This document shows, piece after piece, positions 51,991 through 63,358 of a stretch of DNA of 64,000 nucleotides. Origin of the DNA: Neelides folsomi (lineage: Eukaryota; Arthropoda; Collembola; Neelipleona; Neelidae); contig JAQGBZ010000215.1 in the NCBI GenBank assembly GCA_034687125.1, positions 44,309 through 108,308 of the forward strand, read 5' to 3'. Position 1 is the stretch's first letter; every line of letters begins with the position of its first letter. The notes beneath the pieces were generated by a model that was given only the letters and a program-made list of their open reading frames with translations, made no database searches and had not been told where the DNA came from. A program made the translations under genes and the position numbers.

Positions 51991-52960
51991 TCAAGTCGTC
52001 TTGATTTGAGTGATTTGGTCGTAAGAAGGCGGTGGATCATATTGGATTGTAGTAGGATTTTCCATTTTGACATAAGCTCCATTATTAACAGCGGCTTCAA
52101 CGTCTCTGGCTGTGAGTAAAAAAACAATATTAAAATATTTAATTTTAATTGCATTCATTGTAGCATTGTAAGTAAACGTAACAAGTTATTGATTGAAATT
52201 ATTTAAGTACATTGTTGAACATATCATAAATAAAATTCTTTACCAGTTGGAAGTTTCTGGAAAAAGTGGATTCCTAGTCCGCCATTTTTTCCAGAAACTT
52301 CCACCGACTAAATTCTTTTAATGCTTACCATTATCTGGTGTGGGTCGAATTGTTTGAACATAAACAAGCCCCCTTCTGTGAGACAATTTAAAGCAAGCGT
52401 CCCAAATAAGTCCCCGAATCATGCAACGAAATGTTAATAATAATACAAAACACGGAAATGCCAATATTCCCAAAATGATCTTCACAATTGGTCTAAAGTA
52501 TATGTGAAATAAAAAGTGGTTTTAGATAGAATTTAATTGACAACTCTTATTGTACATACAATAATTGTAATTAATATAATATGTTACTCTTACGATTCGT
52601 CAGATTTATAGTCATCTTCAGTTGAACTTAATGTTAGATTAAAATCCATAAATTCAAAATCATCATAGTTAGTCTTGAAATTGTTTGGGAATTTATTAAA
52701 AATGTCATTTACTGTCCTATAAAAGTTTCAAAATTTATAATAATTATAAATTATTATAGAATCGATAATTGATAAATAACTATATGTTAAAAAATTGTGA
52801 GTTCTGACCCATTCTGTAAGTCTCGTGCGTTGTCCAACTTTTCATTTAATCCGTCTATGCAATCATCACCGACTGAATTTACGCATTTTCCATTTACGCT
52901 TTTATAAAAGAATATGGGAATAAAAACTAACAATGTTCGAGTACACTTCTTGAAAACCAT
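51991..52960 (-). CDS. Single-pass membrane protein with PPxY and YxxM tail motifs
   Basis: Four exons, complement(51991-52109, 52329-52492, 52594-52716, 52809-52960), close in phase to 185 residues. A signal peptide (MVFKKCTRTLLVFIPIFF) precedes a short acidic ectodomain with two cysteines (KCVNSVGDDC). One helix (IVKIILGILAFPCFVLLLTF) spans the membrane; the cytosolic tail of about 75 residues has CMIRG, YVKM (a PI3-kinase SH2-type YxxM) and DPPPSYDQ (a WW-binding PPxY site) near its end. Such tails recruit ubiquitin ligases or kinases. No family was recognised; WBP1/VOPP1-like adaptors share the PPxY layout. The intron between the last two exons holds a 21-bp hairpin. Confidence 0.75.
52249..52302. 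ncRNA. Intronic 21-bp hairpin, pre-miRNA-like candidate
   Basis: The arms 52249-52269 and 52282-52302 pair over 21 positions (20 Watson-Crick, one G-U) with a 12-base loop. It lies inside the 219-nt intron 52110-52328. The size is in the pre-miRNA range but the pairing is more perfect than most miRNA precursors, so a foldback transposon end or hairpin-siRNA source is equally possible. Confidence 0.4.
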
Positions 52961-53639
52961 TTTCTGTTAAATGAGAAAGGTTGTTTTTCAATATTTATTG
53001 TGTTGAATTTAAATAAGAAAGTTAATATATAAAATGATATTTAACTATAAATAAATTCGTAGTCTTGTAGTCAGAAATCCCCCGATATTGCACATATATC
53101 CTGCTGATATTGGTTGAATTTCCGACCACAAAAGGAAAACTCACCATTAAATTTTACCTCTATGGATTAATATTATATTAAATTAATTTTTAATTGTAAG
53201 AATTATTTTGGTAACTACGTAGTGCGCTTAAAATACGGCACAAAAAAACGAATGATCCCGTCCTACTTCATAAGTATAAACTTCGCGTACAGAGCAATAC
53301 ATTGGTGTTATGTATTTATCATGAATGCGTTCTGTCATATAAGGCATTAACCCTATAAGTATGAACTTGAAGACGAATATAAAAAAACACAGCCTGAGGA
53401 TCTCTGACGTAAATATTTTTTTATTCATAGATTATTTCTTGAAAGAAGCAATAGGAGAATAAGATGTTTGCGAATGTATTTTACATTTCATAATTTTTTG
53501 CAACTTCGGTAGAATTCGACAATTATCTTATAAGATGAAAATACTAAATTACATATATTTGCTTGTATTCTAATATGTACATAAATGACACTGTTATACT
53601 CACATCATATTTATTATGCAGAGTTGTTAGCTTTAATTA
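52961..53639. other. Intergenic, nothing clear
   Basis: AT-rich; no supported exon. The open frame at 53228-53428 shows no family features. Confidence 0.45.
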
Positions 53640-54446
53640 AAGTCTTTACAAATTAACTCCGATGTTATTTTAAAAATCTTGCGGAATATCACGTGTATTG
53701 ACAGCCTCCTCATTTCTACCACCCAAATTACACGTGAAATGCATAATAACCAATGAGGACAGTGGGATTGAGAGGGAATTTAAATCAAATTCGACTCGTT
53801 CATTACTTACTTATTATTTTTACAGAATTGACAAAGTTCCTAATTCTAATTCTCGAGTTAAAGAAATGAAAGATTGGTTGAATGAAAAGGGAATTGTCTA
53901 TCCCGAAAATACTTACAAGGCAGAACTTTATAGGATAATAAAATTAAATAAAGAGGACCATATTGAATACGAATTGGATCAAATGACTCAAAAATTTGGA
54001 CATAAAATTCTCCGTTTACCACCTTACCACTGTGTATTCAATCCTATTGAACTCATCTGGGCTCAAGTAAAAAGACATGTCTCCGTCCACAACAAGCTTC
54101 AAACAATTCCAGAAGTTATTCGACTTTTTACTGAAGCATGTCAACTTGTCACAAGCGACAATTGGAGAAAGGCTATTGAACATTGCTTAAAAGAAGAGCG
54201 CATACATTGGGAGCGCGATAATCTCATGGATCTATTAGACCCAATAGTGATTAATTTGTCAAATGAATCAAGTGACGATAGTGAGAGTGATGTTATTATA
54301 GACAGTGATAGTGATAAGGAAAATATGTAAATAGGGGAGAAATGAGAAATAATATTGTACAATTATCTAAAACACAAAATGTCCTTACCGACCCCTTGCC
54401 GTTCCCCTTGCACGAAAATAACATCGGAGTTTATTTGTAATGACTT
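53640..54446. mobile_element. Internally deleted DNA transposon, ~33-bp TIR
   Basis: The left end AAGTCTTTACAAATTAACTC and the inverted right end AAGTCATTACAAATAAACTC match over about 33 bp, through CGATGTTATTTT. TA flanks both sides. The 807-bp body holds only the C-terminal part of a transposase, so the copy is a deletion derivative. Confidence 0.75.
53698..54330 (+). pseudogene. DDE transposase C-terminal fragment
   Basis: The frame is open for 210 codons, but starts at TTG without ATG and lacks the N-terminal half. The segment RLPPYHCVFNPIELIWAQVK is the classic third catalytic block of IS630/Tc1-like (DDE_3) transposases, with NPIE in place of the usual acidic motif arrangement. An acidic Ser/Asp tail ends the frame. 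The coding part is undamaged after the deletion, which suggests a fairly recent event. Confidence 0.7.
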
Positions 54447-54528
54447 TAATATGTATATATCATAATACAAATACTTACAATTTTTGTAATATATTAAAGT
54501 ATATAATAATAACAGGACGATGAGAATC

Positions 54529-56048
54529 TCAATATCTTGGCAATAATTGCCAGGGGATATAGTATAGTGAACATTCAATACATCCTGATATGTTATGAAC
54601 CATCTGCCATTTTTCAATTTCTCTCACAATCTCCTGATGACCATTTTCTAATGCAACTTCCTTAGCTGTTTTGTTCATATTATTCCGGATATTAAAATTT
54701 GTATTTGATTGCTATATGCATTGTCATTGGGAATCTTGGATCTGCCCTCTATTCCAGCAACAGTCTTGTAATGTTCTTTAATTACTAAGTAACATATTCT
54801 GTAACATAGAATTTAAAAGGTAACTATAAATTAAAACTTTATTAACATTTAATATTTAAATGATAAATATAATTAATTTTTTCCAATAAAAAATCATTTT
54901 CCTTACTTTATTGTAAAAAATCAAACTAGTGGCAATTTCAATGCAACCATAAGCTATTTCTATATCCAATGGAGTTATTTTCAAATTGTTCATCAGATTT
55001 ATATCTGGCTTATATTCAAGTAGGGAGAAAACAAGTGGTGAATTTCCCTTTATCAAAGCATAATGCAAAGCAGTGAAGTTGTGTATATCCAAAGCATTGA
55101 CGTCAACCTTGTTCTCTAGAAGCAATTTTGCCATTTTTTTCCGGTTCAAAAATGAAGCAAAATGAAGAGAAGTTAACTTTTGTGAATATTCAATTTCGTT
55201 CACATCGGCCCCATGTTTCAATAGCTGCGAGACAACTTCTAAATGTTTTTAGCGTCATTCACTTCAAGATGATTTGGAGTCAAATTAACGATTTAATATT
55301 TATATCATTTATCAAATATCATTTAATATTTTTTCTTCGGTGGAATTCTCATTTTCTTCATGTGACAATAGTGTTCTCATTTTTAGATTCGCGTTATGTT
55401 CAATCAATATCCTAACCATTTGAGAGTTCCCTGAGCCAGCAGCAATATGGAGAGGTGAAATTTGGTCTTTGTCTACTGCATTTGTATCTGCTTCAAATGA
55501 GATTAATAATTTAGCCAATTGAACATTATTACATATTGATGCATAGCGAAGGGAGCTCATTTGATTCTTGTCTACTTCATGTACATTGGCTCCATTTATA
55601 ATTAAATTTTTAACAATTTCAAAATCTTCTTCGTGGCAGGCCTTTGGAAGAAGACTTGTAGGTGCACATTGAATCTGAAAAAGTATTTATCCATATGTGA
55701 TATGTTTGATATTTATGGTTGACTGGTTGATATTCAAAACGACCAAATATAAATATAGTAAAGTTGGTTTTTAAATACTGTTAGAGATTATACAGGATGG
55801 GCCATAAGTATCTTTCTTTTTTATACAATTGTTCATTTAAAAAAGAAAGATACTTATTGCCCACCCTGTACAATAGTATAAAACTTTAAATATATTATTT
55901 GTTCAACTCACCTTGGAAAATAAAAGCAACTGAAGAAGATACAAACAAACTATTTCACCGCTATGACGATATTTGACAATTCGACTGTGAATATTAAAAT
56001 TAAATCCTTGGCAGTGATATTTATAGGAATCAATCTGTTCTGATTTTA
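54529..56048 (-). pseudogene. Ankyrin-repeat protein gene, frame broken
   Basis: Exons, complement(54529-54711, 54907-55674, 55912-56048), have consistent junction phases. Repeats: LRYASICNNVQLAKLLISFE, ISPLHIAAGSGNSQMVRILI, LTSLHFASFLNRKKMAKLLL, FTALHYALIKGNSPLVFSLL, TPLDIEIAYGCIEIATSLIF and a final one TAKEVALENGHQEIVREIE. In the central exon, stop codons appear near 55300-55312, and at 55245-55249 a run of five T has one base too few to continue into EVVSQLLKHGADVN. An upstream exon (phase 1) exists but was not found; the hydrophobic frame at 56133-56351 does not join in phase. Either a pseudogene or assembly errors. Confidence 0.7.
55791..55870. repeat. Palindromic MITE, TACAG..GCCATAAGTATCTTTC type, copy 2
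   Basis: 80 bp, arms GGGCCATAAGTATCTTTCTT and near complement, ends TACAGGATGG and CCACCCTGTA. It sits in the intron 55675-55911 of the ankyrin gene and is related to 46600-46680. Confidence 0.8.
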
Positions 56049-56762
56049 CTGGAAATATTACGTATTTAGATATTGAAATGAATCAATAATGAATGATTAG
56101 AATTTTGAATGAAAAATGGTTAGAATTATAAATTACAAATTATCATACATATCACGATTATTATACTCTTGAGAACTTAATTTATAAACTCTTGAACAAT
56201 TACAATTTTTAACTTTAATTTTATATTTAAATATTGAGAATCCTGAAAACTTGAGTGATATCGAGTAATTTTGATTTACCACAAAATATATTAGGCTCGC
56301 AGTTATTATAAAAGAGAATAAAATTATGGTAGATTTAAGGGGCATATTCAAATAATGTAAAAAATACTTACAAGGATCATATTATGCTTTTATATTATCT
56401 GCGAGGAAAACTATAATTTTAAACAAAGGTCAACGGAGATGCCTGACTTTCCCTGTATATTATGGATAGATAAAATATAAATATATTTAATTATCTAGTA
56501 ACCTTCATTTATTGAATTGGGGCAACTGCGAGATAGTTTTGATTAACCGATAATAGCCTTCACGCCAGAGTGTCGTGTTCTCAAATAAAGACTCAACTTA
56601 ACCTTGCTTTCTCAAAAGAAAGCGTCCTGTTAGTCTTCACGATATCGCCGAACATTAAATTTCGAAAAATTGCCATCAGTCAACCATTGAAACAAAGTCA
56701 TATATAGCAGAGTTTGACTAGGGAAGAAAACAAGATTCACCTGCCCCAAAAAATCCCAGACA
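56049..56762. other. Intergenic or unresolved 5' part of the ankyrin gene
   Basis: A hydrophobic open frame on the minus strand (56133-56345, MPLKSTIILFSFIITASLIY) could be a signal-anchor exon but does not join the next exon in phase. Nothing else is supported. Confidence 0.4.
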
Positions 56763-57755
56763 ATGAACAACCCTGTGTCTGTTAAAAAAATTATCAGATT
56801 TTTTTTTAATTTTCAGACGGCTGCTACATCGATGTCGCGGGAATTTGGCTCACCGATACCAAAAACAATGACGCTCAAATCAATAAGATTCTCACCGAGT
56901 GTCAAGAATTTGAGCAATTGCGATCAACCTAATGACTTGAATTTGGTCGATCGTGGTTTCCGTGACTGCAGAGATGTTGCACGGGGGCTAGGAATCAAAT
57001 TATTAATGCCTGAACTTTTGAAGAGCACGGACTAGCAATTTACGACAAGAGAGGCTAATGAAACAAGAAGGGTTACAATGGCTAGGCACGTTGTTGAATC
57101 CTCAAATGCTCGGCTGAAAAAATGGGGTATGCTCTCGTTGAAATGCCATATGTCTACACTGGTAAGCTGACGTCAATTGTGTGAATTGTTGCAGCGTTGA
57201 TTAGCGCATTCTCTCCACCTCTATACACCGATTCAGAACTTCATGAAAAGATTGCCGATGAAGCCCTTGGGAGAATGAAAAAAGGAATACTCTCAAACCT
57301 TAATTTGAAAATGCTCGAATTACATCAAAGGAATGGCTTAAAGCGACAAATGAAGATTTGACATCTTTTTCAATGCTCAACGATCACGACATGGCTCTGT
57401 TCACTTTGGGAAGTTTTCAAACTAAAATTACATTCAAGAGAAACTGAACGACAATGAAGAATTTCTCATTTTCGTCAACAGGAGCAATAAAAATCTTATT
57501 TCCCCATCCATCTCTTCTCGTTAGGTTGACTCGAAACTTCACGAGGTGTTGAATTCAATTGGAAAAATATCTGCCGGGGGATCAGCAAATACTTTTGCAC
57601 ATGCAAGAACGGTGCTCGGACAGTCGGAGCTTGTTCTCGCGTTTCTGCTTTTGTTCTTTATTTGGGACGCTCTCGTCATGAACCACAAGGGATCAAAAAG
57701 AAGAGAACTGTCTCATTGATGAAGATTTTTAACGCCGCAACCGTCACAAGAGATA
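56763..57755 (+). pseudogene. DDE_Tnp_4-type transposase with zinc-finger C-terminus, decayed
   Basis: Pieces of one protein lie in different frames: NLVDRGFRDCRDVARGLGIK with KLLMPELLK near 56940-57030, REANETRRVTMARHVVESSN with ARLKKWG near 57050-57125, YIQEKLNDNEEFLIFVNRSN near 57430, and a SWIM-like CTCKNGARTVGAC motif with LYLGRSRHEPQGIKKK at 57597-57715. The DRGFRD, VVES and ARLKKW words belong to PIF/Harbinger-related DDE_4 transposases. Several stops and shifts show it is dead. The terminal repeats were not found. Confidence 0.65.
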
Positions 57756-58747
57756 ATTTATATAACATTTATATTTAACCTTCAATAAATTAAATTAAAA
57801 CTTTAAATTAAAGCAATTTTCTTTTCACAGGTGACTTCTGAAAGTCTCAAATCCAGATTGCTCAAATATTATCTTTACTTTATTCATGTTTATTATTTTT
57901 CTCATTATAAAATCATTATTATTTTTCATTCCTTTTTATAATTATCAATAAATCAATTGTACTCATTCAATAATCAATTTCAATGTTTTTGTTAATTTAT
58001 ATGAATAAAAATGTTTAAAATGAATTTTGGCGAGTTGTTTATTTTAAATTGTCAAGAAAATAAATTACCTATTATTATATTGAGAAACATTTTAAAAATT
58101 TATTGAGTTAGCCCAAAATTTATATTCTAATTACTACCGTCCAGAATGAGATTTGGCAGAAAAATGGGCTGAACTTAACCTTGTTAAAATTTAACGATAA
58201 ACTCCGATTTAAGTAAAATCCTTTTACTTTAATGATCATATATACATTAAGCATACGATACATAATTTTCAGAGCGCTAACATGCTTTAAAGTCTGGAAA
58301 TAATTTAATCCATCCACTTGCAATAATACAAGCTGCTTCTTTTATCAGTAACGGAAAGAACCAAATTTCCACAAGTAATTATTTATCCTTAAAAAACGAA
58401 CAAATGGAATTATTTACAGATTAGTATTTTTTCTTATTTTACCCAAGTAAGCTAATAGCATCTAGATGATGCATTCTATCAATACCTTTTTCAAATAAGT
58501 ATATTTTATATCTGAATGATCTGAATCTGAAATTCTGAAATCTTAACTTAACTGAAACTTATTTAAAGAAATCTGATCTGTAATTTTTTGACTCATATGC
58601 TCTTTTTGATTTTTAAAACTATTAAACGGTGCATAGTGCATTTAATATGTAAAGTTGTATTTTGACATTTTTTGACTTGGACTATTATAGAAAAATAAAA
58701 TAAACAGAAAACTATAAATGAAAAATTAAAATTTATAGTCAAATTCT
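57756..58747. other. Intergenic, nothing seen
   Basis: AT-rich sequence up to the zinc-finger gene; no supported exon or repeat. Confidence 0.5.
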
Positions 58748-60411
58748 ATGTTAAATTCGAATGAGTTGGAAATGTATAGAGAGAAATATCCAAAGTTGAA
58801 CTTGAAAGAAGTGAAAATCTCTCTTCGACGAATTTCGACGTCATCAATTAATAAATGTGAGTAAATTATAATTATAATACTATTTTCATTGACAATCTCA
58901 TTTAAAACAACAATGGAATTTATTATTATTATGTTATTTATGTAAATAACATTAAATCTACTATATAAGTATATCTAATTATATTATAATTAATTCAATT
59001 TTAGGCTCCTCGTCAATAACTAAAAATGATGAAACCAATGTCAAAATAAACGATAAAATATTATCACAAGAAAAAACTTCTGGTGAGAAAAGACAATAAA
59101 ATGCCTTTTACATATTCAATATTTTATTATATTTTAAACATTATTTCATTTAATCATTAAATTATATATTCTTTAGACGAACGCTCATCAGAAGCTGTCA
59201 ATGAAAATGACGATCAATACATTTTACCTCACGATGATTTTAAATGTACCAAATGTCTCCGACAATTTTCCGATCAAAACATTTTGCTTCAGCATCTGAT
59301 TGAATGCAGAATGAAAGATTCAAATATTCCGATTGTGATTAATAGTGAAATTAATGGAAGTGGAACTTTTGTCAACAAATTCCTGGTTTCTTTACACAAA
59401 TGCGAATTTTGCGACAAAGCCTTTTTGGAGAAACAAAAACTTATCGAACATGCAAATACTCACAAATTAAAAAAATTTTACATCAAATGTCACATTTGCT
59501 ACGCACGTTTCTTTTCTATTCCAAATTTGAAAAAGCATTTATCATTCCACAATGAAGAAAGAAAATTTCAATGTCACATTTGTCCAAAAAGTTTCTACAC
59601 GGATCCTCAATTAAAAGTACACATAAAACTTCACACTGAGAAAACGACGCTCAAATGTGAATTGTGCTGTAAGGAATTTTCTAATGTGACTAATTTGAAA
59701 AAACATTTTATCAGTCATTCTGACCAGAAGAATAAAAGTGCAGAAAATAAAAATAAAATAAAGTGTGAAATTTGCGAATCTACATATTCTCGTCCGGACC
59801 ATTTGAAACGACACATGAAGACTCACACAAATACAAAAGCATTCAAGTGTGGGTTTTGCAACAAGGATTTTCATCGTAAGGAGCATTTAATTAACCATGT
59901 TGAAACCCATAAGAATAAGAATAATTGGAAATTATTTCATTGTGATTTTTGTGATCTAAAAGCATTTTTCCGATTGGGATTTACTAAAAATCATTTGTTG
60001 AAGCTGTGCAGCGAAAAAATGTATGTGTGTAATATTTGCAACGCCGAATTTGCCCAGAAAGAAGATTTTAGAAACCATTTGAAAACTCACCCTGATGAAA
60101 AAACATACAAATGTTCGTTTTGTGAGAAATCCTTTAAAAGAAAATTTGTGTTATCGTGTCATATGAGGATTCATAAAATTGAAAAGCAATTTAAGTGTAA
60201 TGGTTGCAATCAAACATTTGTTCGGGAGAGACTTTTAAAAATTCATTTGACAACTGTTCACAATATAAAAGATGGAGAATCTTCCCCAATGGATTTAAAT
60301 GGTGAAATTGAAATCGTTGATTTGGAATCTGATATGAATGTTAATTCTCAGGATTGTGCAAAAATTATTTTAGATGAGCGAGTAATTAAGAATGAAGATC
60401 TTCCGATTTAA
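58748..60411 (+). CDS. C2H2 zinc-finger protein, about 11 fingers
   Basis: Three exons, 58748-58856, 59005-59082 and 59177-60411, join in phase to 473 residues. The N-terminal 80 residues are basic/Ser-rich with no ZAD or BTB domain. From residue about 80, fingers follow in tandem: nine canonical C-x2-C/H-x3-H and two imperfect (the first ends in Cys, CTKCLRQF, and the eighth, FHCDFCDLKAFF, ends HLLKLC). Linkers vary and few match TGEKP. The C-terminus is acidic (DLESDMNVNSQD). Likely a DNA-binding transcription factor; no orthologue named. Confidence 0.88.
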
Positions 60412-60972
60412 TCATATTTTTCAATTTGTGTAGATAATTTTAAATTTAAACTCGAAGTAGAGTACGTATTACTACTATATTTGATATTTGTTTGAATATT
60501 TTATATTTTTTTATTATATTTGTAAGAAGTGAGAATAAAGTCATTGCGTATGTTCCTATACTTACCTGTTACAGTTATAGGTTAAATGTAAATTATAAAG
60601 TTCTGTATTTTATCATGCTGAATTGGTATTGTAGGACAAATGTCGGACTTCCCAATGATAAAGTTATTGTGACATTTATGATTGATCTAAATAAATATTA
60701 TCATCGAATTCGATTTAACATTGGAAAAATTATTAACTATAAAAGATAACAATTCTAGCCAAACTATCAAACTTCATATTTAGATCAATTGATAATTCTA
60801 CTGGTGGATTATCGAGTATAGAAGGTAAAGTAAATTGCAAGATAGCTGATAAACTCATTCATACCTATTTTGCGATCCATTATAGTTTTATTCGGCTAGT
60901 AGGGCTTTAATCAATAATTTATTCAAACAAAATTCTCATTTCAAATATCAAAAATAAAATAAAATTTCAATA
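60412..60972. other. Intergenic, nothing seen
   Basis: AT-rich, with the promoter of the lectin gene. No supported exon. Confidence 0.45.
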
Positions 60973-62314
60973 ATGAAATCTTTAATTTTTATCCTATTTC
61001 TCGGTTTCACTTTCCAGTGTGTCCATATGCAATTGACTGGATGGTACGTTGGAACTGTTGATAACAACAAGCACTTCTGGACCTTTCCTTCAAATGTAAT
61101 AGTTATTTAACTAAAAAATTTTTAATTTTAATTCTAACTATATTAAGAAACAATAACCCAGAACTTGCAGAACTTCTGTTATAACTTTAACTTTCAAGAG
61201 ATTTAACTATTTGTTATAATATTTTATTAATGAAAAAAGGGCTATTTTATAAAAAATGTTCCAAACAAGTATTGAATTACGTAAGTCAGTAATTAGTATA
61301 ATTTAAAGGCAATTTGTTATTCTAGGAAGATTATCTCCAAGTCCAAGACAGATGCTCTTGGATGCACATGCATATGGCCAAAATTGACTCGGCCGAAGAA
61401 AATGAATTGGTCGCCAACTATTTACGAAATGAAGGAAATTTTACAATAAGTAAGCAAGATACATGAAATTTACAATTAATGTTAATAATATCTTAATTTA
61501 TCTCTAGGTAAAAAGCAATTTTGGGCTGGAGCTACAGATTTGTTCGATGAAGGCCATTGGCATTGGAACAATCACTATGATGAACAAATGCCATATACTA
61601 ATTGGTATACGGGCTCAACTCCTCCTTTGAACTACTCCAGAAATTGCATGACAATCCATCCCTCTGGATTATGGTTCGACTATGAATGTGCATTTTTAAG
61701 TGAAAATTATTATTATCCGCTTTGTGAATCTTACGACATAACTCCGCCACACAAAAACTATGTAAAGCATGTAAAGAAATCTCCAAAATCGGCACGAGTT
61801 GAGCCAAGAAATATGAATTTTATTGGACAAGCCAATGCTAAATCGTTCTGGATTGATGCTGATTCAAATCTTGTAAAATTAAAACTTTAAATAATAAAAT
61901 TAACATTAAACTAACATACTAACATTCACTAACTTACTAACTATAGGAGATTATATTAATTAAAATTTATATTGCTAATAGGCTTACACGTCAACCCAAT
62001 GGGATTTCTGTCATGAAAGAGGATTGAATCTTATTTCAGTAGAGAGCCAAGTGGAATTTGAGCTTATTATTGGATATTTGAAAAGTCATGGGATGACAGG
62101 TCTTTATGCAACTTCGGCTGTTCCATATTATGCTGACTATTACTATTGGATGAAGACAGGAGAAATGATTGCCAATTCATCTTACATCTCTGTACCTGAG
62201 AATCAGTTTGGGAATAGGCTTTCTAGTCTTTGCATTGCTCCAAATGAATCAATTGTTCGTGGTTGTGGTCTTGTGGGAACACAATCCATTGCAATTTGTG
62301 AAATTGACTTGTAA
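60973..62314 (+). CDS. Secreted protein with two C-type lectin-like domains
   Basis: Four exons, 60973-61095, 61326-61449, 61508-61872 and 61982-62314, join in phase to 314 residues. The signal peptide is MKSLIFILFLGFTFQCVHM. Domain 1 has CSWMHMHMAKIDSAEE, KKQFWAGATDL, NWYTG and CMTIHPSGLWFDYEC...YPLCE; domain 2 (exon 4) has FCHERGLNLISVESQVE and YYWMKTGEMI, RLSSLCI and AICEIDL. The carbohydrate-specific EPN or QPD motifs were not found, so sugar binding is uncertain. Likely a secreted recognition protein in the haemolymph. The second domain follows a basic linker (KHVKKSPKSARVEPR). Confidence 0.85.
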
Positions 62315-63114
62315 AATAATTATTTAAATTAATAACTGAATAAATCTTAATTTATCTTAAATTTCTTGATACTTCAATTCACATGTAATATTTGTACATC
62401 TTATGATAAATGACATCTAAAAATAACTACATAATATTAAAGTACACATATATACCTAGTATATAAATACTACTTAAATTACAAGAACAAGAATATGGTA
62501 ACTCTTTACAAAATCGATAATCATCTAATGTAAACCCCAATATTATCTTTAACAACAATCAAAAATTTATATCCTATAAGTAGACACAAACAGTAAACAT
62601 AATTAGAATCACTGCTATAAAATAAATTCAAATTAAATTAAACTCATGCATCATGATAGAAACGCAACTCTTAAGCTATCAGTAGAATACAAAAGATTCC
62701 TTGTCCTTAATATTTATAAACCCACTTTGTAAACATGAGTAATTCAGAAAATGATTTATCTTTTAAAATCCAAATTTGGGGGAGTGAGCCCTAGAATTAG
62801 AGCAACAAACATTAAGCTCTAAATTACTAATAGTTATATAATATATACAATTAGCATTTACTTATAAGCCTATTATGTGTTCAAGCAGCAGAATAGATAG
62901 CTCTAGATATTGACTGATATTGAGTAAGAATTATTTTTTCAATTGTTTATTTATTAAATTATATGAATTTATTTGAATGAAATCAATTAAAAAATATTAA
63001 AATATTGTCATTAAAATTACGAAAAAATTTTTTCTTCTTGGTAACTTTGATTTCAAAAAGTTCATACTTTCCTTATAAATGGGATAATATTAAATCCAGA
63101 TTAATCCTAAATAA
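62315..63114. other. Intergenic, nothing seen
   Basis: AT-rich stretch with no supported exon. Confidence 0.5.
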
Positions 63115-63358
63115 ATGGAAAAAATCATATTTTACATTTCGTTTACGATTAATATAATTTTTCGCATTTTTACTATGTCGGTTTTAATTTATAATTGCTT
63201 TCATAATAAGAATGGAATTGCCAAAAAATTTGTTGGCATTGTTCATGCTGGATTGAACATTCTTTCTTGTTACCTATACACTGCTTTAATTATAAAGATT
63301 CATGAAGATTTTCATATTAATTTTCATTTAGTAACCTCACTATTTCGGGAATTAGGTA
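63115..63358 (+). CDS. First exon of a membrane protein (partial)
   Basis: ATG at 63115 opens a frame with two hydrophobic segments (IIFYISFTINIIFRIFTMSV and VGIVHAGLNILSCYLYTALI) joined by a basic stretch (NKNGIAKKF). A GTAAGTT after FRELG looks like a splice donor near 63357, and continuing the frame past it only gives a stop after LGKLKYK. No later exon is found before the window edge. It could be the start of a multi-pass receptor; too short to identify. Confidence 0.45.

Noticed and set aside
61598-61807. Minus-strand frame over the C-type lectin exon
   Set aside because: Shadow of the lectin exon 61508-61872.
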